Shown here: positions 1-5,286 of the stretch, in pieces
Layout of the letters: every line of letters begins with the position of its first letter
Position numbering within the stretch: position 1 is the stretch's first letter
Made by a program: the position numbers and the translations under genes
Notes under the pieces: model-generated
The model's input: the letters and a program-made list of their open reading frames with translations, nothing else
What the model was told of the DNA's origin: nothing
Databases searched by the model: none
Assembly: GCA_910586605.1 (NCBI GenBank)
Contig: CAJUJR010000126.1
Location: forward strand, 1 to 5,286
Length of the DNA stretch: 5,286 nucleotides
Source of the DNA: an uncultured Lachnospiraceae bacterium
GTDB taxonomy: Bacteria > Bacillota > Clostridia > Lachnospirales > Lachnospiraceae
Reading direction: 5' to 3'

Positions 1-123
1 ATAACAAAAAAACTCAAAAAATGTATGTTTTTTTCATTCATGCGTTTATTCTGTCACTTATTGGTAAAATATAACAAAAAAACTCAAAAAATGTATGTTT
101 TTTTCATTCATGCGTTTATTCTG
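1..123. repeat. Two identical 53-bp direct repeats, 70-bp period
   Basis: Bases 1-53 and 71-123 are identical, separated by a 17-base unique stretch (54-70). Each copy is very AT-rich, with A-tracts followed by a T-tract, and ends in TGCGTTTATTCTG. The second copy stops one base before the open frame of the broken gene at 125. No third copy follows inside the window. More copies could lie to the left, since copy 1 begins at base 1. Each repeat contains an A6-TGTATG-T7 stretch able to form a weak hairpin. Direct observation; the function is unknown. Confidence 0.95.
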
Positions 124-124
124 A

Positions 125-742
125 TATGGGATTGAGGCATACTGGACAACAGATAAGGCAGACCTTTATAAAGTACAAAATAATGGCAAACTCTATAAAA
201 TCCAAGGCTGCCCTGACAGCAGGCTATGCTTGTGTTACAGCTCAGAAATACTTCAGGCAAAAAACAAGCCAGAATGTTCTTACGATATACTTATTTTTGA
301 CTGCCTGAATGGGATTTACCTTGAACATGGGAAAGATTTATACCAAGGCAAGCTGAACCTGGAATATGGAGATATACAAGAAGCCTACGCCGGGCATTAT
401 AGCGATCATTATGAAGTACCTTATGAAAAAAGAATAGAACCTGCTTTGATTGAACATAAAAAAGATATATTTTCCTCATTTTTTTCTGCCCTATATGAAG
501 GTAAATTTGTAGCAAAAGAAGACGCCGCAGGGCTTATCGGCAATAATGAAGAATTTATAAAATGGGAATTCATCCTTAATAATTGTGATGGCTATTTCCT
601 GATAAAGGATTCCTATGGGACAGATATAGAAATTTATATTTCCCCAGCAGGATATATTATATTTTTCAGCCCGGAAAGTACGCCATTTATTACCAAAATT
701 GACAAACAAATCTGTAAACAGATAATTTCACAATACTTTTAG
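125..742 (+). pseudogene. 5'-truncated gene for an unrecognised protein
   Basis: A continuous frame runs from base 125, just after an in-frame TGA at 122-124, to a TAG at 740-742, about 205 codons. It contains no ATG. The only near-cognate start further in is a TTG at 230, which would give 170 residues, but the 35 codons before it also read as ordinary protein (IEAYWTTDKADLYKVQNNGK), so the coding region evidently began further upstream. The frame opens at the edge of the second 53-bp repeat, so the 5' end seems to have been lost at that point. An ATG at 126 lies in another frame and gives only a 60-residue product. The protein is acidic and aromatic-rich, with alternating hydrophobic/polar stretches near its end (GYFLIKDSYG, IEIYISPAGYIIFF), suggesting beta-sheet structure. 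I see no transmembrane helix or catalytic motif. I do not recognise the family. A shorter functional protein from TTG 230 (weak AGG at 221-223 upstream) is possible but less likely. Confidence 0.65.
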
Positions 743-756
743 GCCCTGGACAAAAC

Positions 757-797
757 ACTTTAAGTTCTTTTGCTTCTTATCCAAAAGAACTTAAAGT
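757..797. terminator. Perfect 15-bp inverted repeat between convergent genes
   Basis: Bases 757-771 (ACTTTAAGTTCTTTT) are the exact reverse complement of 783-797, with an 11-base loop. It lies between the end of the truncated + strand gene (742) and the - strand regulator, whose stop codon (777-779) falls in the loop, so one arm encodes the regulator's last residues. Read on the - strand the stem is followed by GTTTTG, a weak T-run; on the + strand no good T-run follows directly. The placement suggests a bidirectional terminator or an mRNA 3'-end stabilising hairpin, but the stem is AT-rich and the U-tracts are poor. Confidence 0.6.
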
Positions 798-1514
798 ATT
801 CCGGATTTTGGAACGTCGGTATTCATCTGGTGTCATTCCTTCTATATGCTTAAAGCGGCTGATAAAATGGCTACAGGACGAGAAACCAAGGAAAGCGCTG
901 ATTTCTGTGCAGGATGCAGTGCTATTTTCCAGCATATAACATGCCGTACGGCATTTCTGTTCCAAAATATAATGATTTAAAGCCGCGCCCGTCTCTTTTT
1001 TAAACAGCCTGGACAAATAATCTGAATTACAGGAAACAGCCTGTGCAATTTCCTTATTTGCCAAAGGGTATGTTAAATGCTTTTCTATGTAGTCAATTGC
1101 CCGGATAACAGGGAGAGACCTAGGCTGCTCCTTTTTTAAATTGTGCATAATACGGGTATATTTGGTGATTATTTCTTTTTTCAGATTTGATAGTTCCAAA
1201 GAAGAAGCAGCTTGGTCAACTTTGCGGATATACATGTCGCTCATCGTATAAGCAGTTTCGCTTCCTAGCCCACCTTCCACACAAAAACGCGTAATCATCG
1301 CAGTTAAAATAATTAAATGATACTTCATATTCCGCATAGGATCATTAGACAGCATACCCATACCATCTAACGGTTCTATTTTCATATCCCCCTCCAATAC
1401 GGAAAGTTCTCCCTGCTGAATACTGCGGTAAAACTGAAATTCCTTTTCCAGGGATGTATGAAAATTATCTTCCTCCTTCTGCTTTAATAATAATTCTTCC
1501 AATTCCTGTTTCAT
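777..1514 (-). CDS. AraC-family transcriptional regulator
   Basis: A 245-residue DNA-binding regulator. The C-terminal half carries the two helix-turn-helix units of the AraC/XylS family: helix-turn-helix 1 around residues 152-171 (ANKEIAQAV, DYLSRLFKKETG), and helix-turn-helix 2 around 202-222 (TEISAFLGFSS, HFISRFK), followed by the family signature GMTPDEYRR at 226-234. The N-terminal part (residues 1-135) has the helical pattern seen in short AraC proteins of clostridia (EFQFYRSIQQGEL near 25-37, RFCVEGG near 76-82) rather than a recognisable cupin sugar pocket; the ligand is unknown. The start at 1514 is chosen because GGGGAGG (1519-1525) sits four bases upstream. An in-frame ATG at 1535 would add seven residues but has its purine run only two bases away. 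The gene is divergent from the glycoside hydrolase at 1779, a common arrangement for a regulator and its target, so activation of that hydrolase by a sugar signal is inferred. The last codons lie in an inverted repeat. Confidence 0.9.
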   Translation of the reverse strand: MKQELEELLLKQKEEDNFHTSLEKEFQFYRSIQQGELSVLEGDMKIEPLDGMGMLSNDPMRNMKYHLIILTAMITRFCVEGGLGSETAYTMSDMYIRKVDQAASSLELSNLKKEIITKYTRIMHNLKKEQPRSLPVIRAIDYIEKHLTYPLANKEIAQAVSCNSDYLSRLFKKETGAALNHYILEQKCRTACYMLENSTASCTEISAFLGFSSCSHFISRFKHIEGMTPDEYRRSKIRNTLSSFG

Positions 1515-1518
1515 AAAT

Positions 1519-1525
1519 CCTCCCC
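1519..1525 (-). promoter_or_regulatory. Ribosome binding site choosing the AraC regulator start
   Basis: Read on the - strand the sequence is GGGGAGG followed by ATTT and then ATG (1514-1512). This is a better-placed Shine-Dalgarno than the one before the upstream ATG at 1535, so the 245-residue form is preferred over a 252-residue one. Confidence 0.7.
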
Positions 1526-1593
1526 ACTGAAACATTGCTCCCCACCCCTTGAACTGAACTATCCAACTAAACTCCTTAAATTAAGTCTGAAAT

Positions 1594-1623
1594 ATGATAT
1601 AAATATCGAATTTATTATATCAT
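1594..1623. promoter_or_regulatory. Inverted repeat, candidate operator in divergent region
   Basis: ATGATATAA (1594-1602) and TTATATCAT (1615-1623) are perfect 9-bp inverted arms with centres 21 bp apart, i.e. two helical turns. They lie in the 264-bp region between the AraC-type regulator and the GH5 gene. The right arm overlaps a candidate -10 box for the regulator, which fits autoregulation. AraC proteins often bind direct repeats, and AT-rich palindromes arise by chance, so this is only a candidate. Besides this and the candidate promoter, I see only a short CTTAAATTAAG palindrome (1575-1585) in the region. Confidence 0.35.
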
Positions 1624-1642
1624 TTTTCCCATAAATTATCTA
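1614..1642 (-). promoter_or_regulatory. Candidate promoter of the AraC-type regulator
   Basis: On the - strand a perfect TATAAT (1614-1619) is preceded, at the ideal 17-base distance, by TAGATA (1637-1642), which matches four of six positions of TTGACA. It lies about 100 bases upstream of the regulator's start codon and overlaps the right arm of the 1594-1623 palindrome. The AT-rich background makes chance matches common. No comparably good promoter is visible for the GH5 gene on the + strand, which would fit dependence on an activator. Confidence 0.4.
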
Positions 1643-1760
1643 TGATTATTTCAATCAATTATCGCATAAACAGTAACAACTACTTAACGTTTAATGATTT
1701 CAGGATAGAAACAAATAAAAATAATTTTTCCTGTATATTTTCCGCAGTATGCTGTATGAG

Positions 1761-1768
1761 AAAGGAGG
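1761..1768 (+). promoter_or_regulatory. Ribosome binding site choosing the GH5 start
   Basis: AAAGGAGG lies ten bases upstream of the ATG at 1779. The alternative in-frame ATG at 1749 lies upstream of this site and has no purine-rich signal of its own, so the start at 1779 is preferred. Confidence 0.8.
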
Positions 1769-1778
1769 CATCCCTATT

Positions 1779-2810
1779 ATGAAAAAATGGACAGGCTATC
1801 AAAAAGGAGTAAATCTCGGCGGCTGGCTTTCCCAGTGCTGGCATGCAAAAGAACATTATGAAACATTTATTACTAAGGCAGATATTAAGAAAATTGCCGG
1901 ATGGGGACTGGACCATGTGCGTCTCCCAATAGATTATAACTTAGTGGAAGAAGAAAATGGAATTTACAAAGAAGAAGGTTTTGCATATATACAACGTGCA
2001 ATTGACTGGTGCAGCGAATGTAACCTAAATATTATCCTTGATTTGCATAAAACAGCAGGATATTCCTTTGATGATGGAGAACAGGAACAAGGCTTTTTTG
2101 AAGACGGGCAATATCAGGAACGTTTTTACCGCTTATGGGAGGAATTTGCCCGGCGCTTTGGGCAATATAAAAAAATGCTGGCCTTTGAGCTTTTAAATGA
2201 AATAACAGACAAAGAGCTATGCGAGCCATGGAATAAAATTGCCAATAACTGTATACGCAGGATACGCTGTATTTGCCCAGATATCTTTATTTTAGTTGGC
2301 AGCTACTGGAATAATAATGTAACAGCAGTAAAAGCATTGCCGCTGCCGCAGGATGATTATATCATTTATAATTTTCATTGCTATGACCCGCTGCTTTTTA
2401 CACACCAAGGCGCATCCTGGGTAAAAGATATGCCAGAAGATTTCCGTTTTCAATTTGGGCACACCTATGCAGAATATTTGGAAACTGTAAAACAGATACT
2501 TCCAGACCAGGTTGAAGTATTCCCAAAACTGGACTGCATGGAAAAAACATTTGGGGCAGAATTTTTCCTTACCCTTTTTGCAGATGCAGTAAAGATGGCG
2601 GAAGAACGGAATACTACCCTTTACTGTGGCGAATATGGCGTTATTAACCATGTGGCTGCACCAGAGGCATTGCAATGGCACAAGGCAATCCACCAGGCAT
2701 TTGAATATTATGGAATCGGACGGGCTGCATGGAACTATAAAGAATTAAATTATGGTCTTGTAGATGAACATTTTAAGGAAGTATTAGGAGAAGCCATAAA
2801 CTATTTATAA
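1779..2810 (+). CDS. Glycoside hydrolase family 5 (cellulase/exoglucanase-type)
   Basis: A 343-residue retaining glycosidase of the GH5 (beta/alpha)8 barrel fold. Family landmarks appear in order: GVNLGGWL (10-17), the arginine strand HVRLP (46-50), LDLH (87-90), the acid/base glutamate E141 in FELLNE, FHCYDP (199-204) with the conserved His/Tyr pair, the nucleophile E285 in YCGEYG (282-287), and the late tryptophan W318 in AAWNY. Both catalytic glutamates are present, so the enzyme should be active. There is no signal peptide, membrane segment or carbohydrate-binding module, so it probably acts in the cytoplasm on short imported beta-glucosides or gluco-oligosaccharides. GVNLGGWL resembles exo-1,3-glucanase-like members, but GH5 also covers cellulases and mannanases, so the substrate is not settled. 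The gene stands alone, divergent from an AraC-type regulator that probably controls it; no transporter is in the window. Start 1779 follows AAAGGAGG. Confidence 0.92.
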   Translation: MKKWTGYQKGVNLGGWLSQCWHAKEHYETFITKADIKKIAGWGLDHVRLPIDYNLVEEENGIYKEEGFAYIQRAIDWCSECNLNIILDLHKTAGYSFDDGEQEQGFFEDGQYQERFYRLWEEFARRFGQYKKMLAFELLNEITDKELCEPWNKIANNCIRRIRCICPDIFILVGSYWNNNVTAVKALPLPQDDYIIYNFHCYDPLLFTHQGASWVKDMPEDFRFQFGHTYAEYLETVKQILPDQVEVFPKLDCMEKTFGAEFFLTLFADAVKMAEERNTTLYCGEYGVINHVAAPEALQWHKAIHQAFEYYGIGRAAWNYKELNYGLVDEHFKEVLGEAINYL

Positions 2811-2871
2811 GCAGATAAGCCACTGTGGCAAAAAAGGGCATCGCCACGATTACAGCAATTCCCTATCACAC

Positions 2872-2911
2872 AAAAATATAGGGCAGGATAGCCGCCATGC
2901 CCTATATTTTT
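2872..2911. terminator. Bidirectional Rho-independent terminator (GH5 / thrS)
   Basis: AAAAATATAGGGCA (2872-2885) pairs perfectly with TGCCCTATATTTTT (2898-2911) around a 12-base loop. A T-run ends the stem on the + strand, and the symmetric A-run on the other arm serves the - strand. It lies 61 bases after the GH5 stop codon and 24 bases beyond the thrS stop codon, so it ends both convergent transcripts. Confidence 0.88.
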
Positions 2912-2935
2912 ATCATCCCAACAATCCACCAGAAA

Positions 2936-4693
2936 CTATTGCATTTCATCCTCATGAAGGACTTCCAAAAACTGCTCTATTGGCATACTTCCCAAATCAC
3001 CGCCATCTCTCTTGCGGACAGAAACGCAATTGGCATTTACTTCCTTCTCGCCAACCACAAGCATATAAGGTATTCTTTCCAGTTGTGCAGTTCTTATTTT
3101 ATAACCTATTTTTTCAGCCCTTCCATCCACTTCGCAGCGTAACCCTTCTTTTTTCAAAAACATTTCAATTTCTTTTGCATAATCATTGTATTTATCCGAA
3201 ATAGACAGTATCTTTACCTGCACTGGTGAAAGCCATAATGGAAATTTTCCAGCAAAATGTTCAATCAAGATACCTATGAATCTCTCAATCGAACCAAATA
3301 CTACCCTGTGTATCATAATTGGGCGATGCTTCTTCCCATCTTCCCCAATGTACTCTGCCCCAAAACGATGCGGTAATTGGAAATCTAACTGAATTGTCCC
3401 ACATTGCCAAGTCCTCCCAATAGAATCTTCCAAATGGAAGTCAATCTTTGGACCATAAAATGCCCCATCTCCCTCGTTTACAACATATGGCAGCTTTAAA
3501 TCATCTAATGCATTTTTCAAATCTTTTGTTGCCATATCCCAATCTTCATCGCTTCCAATGGATTTTTCCGGCCTTGTAGATAACTCTACATGATATTTGA
3601 ATCCAAAATTTGAATATACTTCGTCTATCAGATGGGCGACGCCTTTGATTTCATCTTGCATCTGTTCTGGAGCCATAAATATGTGGGCATCGTCCTGTGT
3701 ACAACAACGGACTCGCATAAGGCCATGTAACGTGCCCGATTTTTCATTTCTGTGTATTAATCCCAACTCACTGATACGCATAGGAAATTCATGGTAAGAG
3801 CGGGGTTTCATTTTATATACAAGCATACCGCCCGGGCAACTCATAGGTTTTATAGCAAAATCTACTCCATCAATCGAAGTTGTATACATATTATCTCTGT
3901 AATGCTCCCAATGTCCAGATGTTTCCCAGAGCTGCCGGTCTAACATAATTGGCGTAGATATTTCCACATACCCTTCTCTTGTGTGCAGTTTTCTCCAATA
4001 GTCAATTAGCAAATTTTTCAAAATCAGCCCTTTTGGAAGAAAAAATGGAAAACCTGGTCCTTCCTCAAATAACACAAATAAACCTAGTTCTTTCCCTAAT
4101 TTTCTATGATCTCTCCTTTTGGCCTCTTCCAATTGGTTTAAGTGTTCCTCCAACATAGCTTCATTTGGAAACGATGTGCCATAAATCCTAGTAAGCATTC
4201 TATTTTTTTCATCACCACGCCAGTATGCACCTGCAACAGACAACAGTTTAAATGCCTTAATTGCACTTGTGTATGCGACATGCGGCCCAGCACACATCTC
4301 TAAATATTCTCCCTGCTGATAAAAACTAATTTCCTCATTTTCTGGCAACTCATTTAATAGCTCCATTTTATATGTTTCGTCTCTTTCCTCCATAGCCTGC
4401 ATTGCCTTTTTCCGGTCTGCTGTAAAGTGTTTGAGCTGTAAATTTTCTTTCACAATTTTTTTCATCTCTGCTTCTATTTCAGCAAAATTTTCTTCCGAAA
4501 AACGAAAGTCAAAGTCAAAATCATAATAGAACCCCTCTGCAACAGATGGACCTATTGCACATTTAGCAGTTGGATACAGCCTTTTTACTGCCTGAGCCAA
4601 AATATGTGCTGTCGTATGCCTAAATGCATTTTTTCCCAATTCCTCTTCAAAGCCAGCCTCTTGAATAGAACCATCTTTCATTTTAATTTTCAT
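2936..4693 (-). CDS. thrS: Threonyl-tRNA synthetase, short form without a full TGS domain
   Basis: A 585-residue cytoplasmic class II synthetase that charges tRNA-Thr. After a 14-residue remnant resembling the start of a TGS domain (MKIKMKDGS), it goes straight into the editing domain, with the HxxxH pair H26/H30 and the CxxxH pair C134/H138. The catalytic core follows: motif 2 region RNEKSGTLHGLMRVR (315-329), the zinc ligands C286, H337 and H462 expected from the E. coli enzyme, and motif 3 with GSIERF (467-472). The anticodon-binding domain starts near LSPVQVKIL (488-496). Typical bacterial ThrRS is about 640 residues, so the missing length matches loss of the TGS domain. All editing and active-site residues I can check are kept, so it should be functional. 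After RVR the sequence reads CCTQDDAHIF, whereas E. coli has GFTQDDAHIF; the phenylalanine-to-cysteine change is unusual. The start at 4693 has AAAGGA nine bases upstream. A T-box leader upstream controls it by uncharged tRNA-Thr. It is convergent with the GH5 gene and monocistronic in this window. Confidence 0.97.
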   Translation of the reverse strand: MKIKMKDGSIQEAGFEEELGKNAFRHTTAHILAQAVKRLYPTAKCAIGPSVAEGFYYDFDFDFRFSEENFAEIEAEMKKIVKENLQLKHFTADRKKAMQAMEERDETYKMELLNELPENEEISFYQQGEYLEMCAGPHVAYTSAIKAFKLLSVAGAYWRGDEKNRMLTRIYGTSFPNEAMLEEHLNQLEEAKRRDHRKLGKELGLFVLFEEGPGFPFFLPKGLILKNLLIDYWRKLHTREGYVEISTPIMLDRQLWETSGHWEHYRDNMYTTSIDGVDFAIKPMSCPGGMLVYKMKPRSYHEFPMRISELGLIHRNEKSGTLHGLMRVRCCTQDDAHIFMAPEQMQDEIKGVAHLIDEVYSNFGFKYHVELSTRPEKSIGSDEDWDMATKDLKNALDDLKLPYVVNEGDGAFYGPKIDFHLEDSIGRTWQCGTIQLDFQLPHRFGAEYIGEDGKKHRPIMIHRVVFGSIERFIGILIEHFAGKFPLWLSPVQVKILSISDKYNDYAKEIEMFLKKEGLRCEVDGRAEKIGYKIRTAQLERIPYMLVVGEKEVNANCVSVRKRDGGDLGSMPIEQFLEVLHEDEMQ

Positions 4694-4710
4694 GTTATCA
4701 TTTCCTTTCT

Positions 4711-4884
4711 AAATATATATTACTCCGGCGATTAAATGTCGATGAATTTTACGCAGAATAAATTTTCATCTGCAAGGCGGAAGAATGAGTTGTAGCGAGT
4801 GCTACAGCGATTGATAACAACGCGGCAGATGGAAATTTAAGCAAGTAAAAACGTTGATATTTAACCGCCGGAATAATATTTATG
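4711..4884. repeat. Large imperfect palindrome (MITE-like) in the thrS leader
   Basis: Complementary blocks lie symmetrically around about base 4798: CCGGCG (4725-4730) with CGCCGG (4866-4871); AAATTTTCATCTGC (4760-4773) with GCAGATGGAAATTT (4825-4838), one mismatch; and a central hairpin TGTAGC (4791-4796) with GCTACA (4801-4806). The outer arms, about 25-30 bases from TATTACTCCGG inward, match with scattered transition differences. The stretch is richer in G+C than its flanks and has no coding potential. It lies between the T-box terminator and the thrS start codon, so it is transcribed whenever the T-box reads through. It resembles a miniature inverted-repeat element or a structured RNA repeat. 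No target-site duplication could be resolved because both ends are AT-rich. Confidence 0.8.
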
Positions 4885-4890
4885 ATTAAC

Positions 4891-5157
4891 ATAAGAAAAG
4901 CACCCTTAAAGATACTTACACTGTATCTTTAAGGGTGCTTAATTGCACGGTTCCACCTTAATTTTTTACTTCAGATTCTATCAAATCCTAACCTTTAACG
5001 CAGGTACACGGCAATACTTACATCTACTTTCAGTATTGCAGCTCAAGAATGGTTTTCACATACAATTTACATAAACATCTTCCACCAAATGATGCTCTCT
5101 CTGCCTGCAATTAATATGCTACTTGTTTCCGTCATCGCTTTTTCTTATGCTAACTTG
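4891..5157 (-). ncRNA. T-box leader (threonine) controlling thrS
   Basis: Read on the - strand, the leader has the T-box parts in order: GGAAACAAGTA near the base of stem I (5119-5129), the AGAGAGC bulge motif (5094-5100), the distal loop GGTGGAA (5080-5086), a specifier loop GTGAAAACCATTC with the codon ACC (5051-5053, Thr) followed by A, then GAGC (5041-5044). An 8-bp hairpin (5011-5018 with 5032-5039) fits stem III. The T-box sequence AAGGTGGAACCGTGC (4945-4959) follows, and then the terminator. Uncharged tRNA-Thr (anticodon GGU) should pair with ACC and with the T-box bulge, favouring the antiterminator and thrS expression. The specifier and the downstream gene agree independently. The 5' edge is taken from the promoter and is approximate. 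Confidence 0.93.
4898..4940 (-). terminator. T-box intrinsic terminator stem
   Basis: AAGCACCCTTAAAGATAC (4898-4915) and its exact reverse complement (4923-4940) form an 18-bp perfect stem with a 7-base loop. On the - strand it is followed by TTTTCTTAT including the end of the stem. Its 5' arm (GCACCCTTAA) is the segment that the T-box sequence AAGGTG can capture to form the competing antiterminator. Confidence 0.93.
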
Positions 5158-5163
5158 TTAAAC

Positions 5164-5192
5164 ATAATAACATTCACATTATAGATTGTCAA
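5164..5192 (-). promoter_or_regulatory. Sigma-A-type promoter of the thrS T-box transcript
   Basis: On the - strand a perfect TTGACA (-35, 5187-5192) is followed after exactly 17 bases by TATTAT (-10, 5164-5169), five of six consensus positions. Transcription should start near 5157, just before the T-box stem I. Upstream bases 5193-5286 hold no gene; they contain two small inverted repeats (CAGCAT 5211-5216 with ATGCTG 5228-5233, and GTTAC 5233-5237 with GTAAC 5253-5257) of unknown role. Confidence 0.85.
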
Positions 5193-5286
5193 CAAGGAAA
5201 CAATCGTTTGCAGCATCTATAAATAATATGCTGTTACTATTCACAGCCAATCGTAACCAAATCTCAATAAAAAATATCTTCCCTCT

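Noticed and set aside
1..123. CRISPR-like repeat-spacer arrangement
   Set aside because: The repeat (53 bp) is too long and the spacer (17 bp) too short, there are only two copies, and no cas gene is present.
126..308. Small protein starting at the ATG at 126
   Set aside because: It overlaps the longer protein-like frame 125-742, has no ribosome binding site (the upstream bases are the repeat), and its sequence does not look protein-like.
2292..2693. 133-residue open frame on the - strand inside the GH5 gene
   Set aside because: It is antisense to a clearly conserved enzyme, is rich in Cys and aromatic residues with no domain, and has no visible ribosome binding site.
2897..3392. Several + strand open frames opposite the thrS 3' half
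   Set aside because: All are antisense to conserved ThrRS coding sequence and show no ribosome binding sites or recognisable motifs.
4690..4701. Three-codon upstream ORF (ATG ATA ACA TGA) overlapping the thrS start
   Set aside because: Its ATG is too close to the AAAGGA site to be used well, while the thrS ATG is spaced correctly; most likely chance.
5268..5286. Possible T-tract of a terminator for a gene right of the window (- strand)
   Set aside because: A run of six T is visible on the - strand, but the stem, if any, would lie beyond the window and cannot be assessed.

Overview
The window is AT-rich bacterial DNA with dense coding, AGGAGG-type ribosome binding sites, a T-box leader in front of an aminoacyl-tRNA synthetase gene, and an AraC-type regulator of the short form common in anaerobic Firmicutes. 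Together these suggest a clostridial gut-type bacterium, probably Lachnospiraceae. The lineage is inferred from protein style and the T-box, not from a marker gene.

Layout, left to right. (1) Bases 1-123 hold two identical 53-bp direct repeats with a 70-bp period. They touch an open coding stretch (125-742, +) that has no start codon and appears to be the 3' remainder of a truncated gene. (2) A perfect 15-bp inverted repeat (757-797) separates it from a convergent AraC-family regulator (777-1514, -) and contains the regulator's stop codon in its loop. (3) A 264-bp divergent intergenic region with a candidate operator/promoter leads to a cytoplasmic glycoside hydrolase family 5 enzyme (1779-2810, +). 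Divergent pairing suggests the regulator controls the hydrolase gene. (4) A strong bidirectional terminator (2872-2911) separates the hydrolase from the convergent threonyl-tRNA synthetase gene thrS (2936-4693, -). This synthetase is short, with almost no N-terminal TGS domain. (5) The remaining ~590 bases (4694-5286) carry no gene. They hold the thrS control region: a sigma-A-like promoter (5164-5192), a threonine T-box leader with an ACC specifier, a T-box sequence and an 18-bp terminator stem, and then a ~170-bp imperfect palindrome between the T-box terminator and the thrS start codon.

How the parts work together: thrS is a housekeeping gene controlled by uncharged tRNA-Thr through the T-box. 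The AraC/GH5 pair looks like a small carbohydrate-use unit for an imported beta-glucan-type oligosaccharide. The truncated gene next to the direct repeats looks like rearrangement debris, or one end of a variable region that continues left of the window. I do not see a clear multi-gene novel system. The least explained elements are the 53-bp repeats abutting the gene breakpoint and the long palindrome in the thrS leader.
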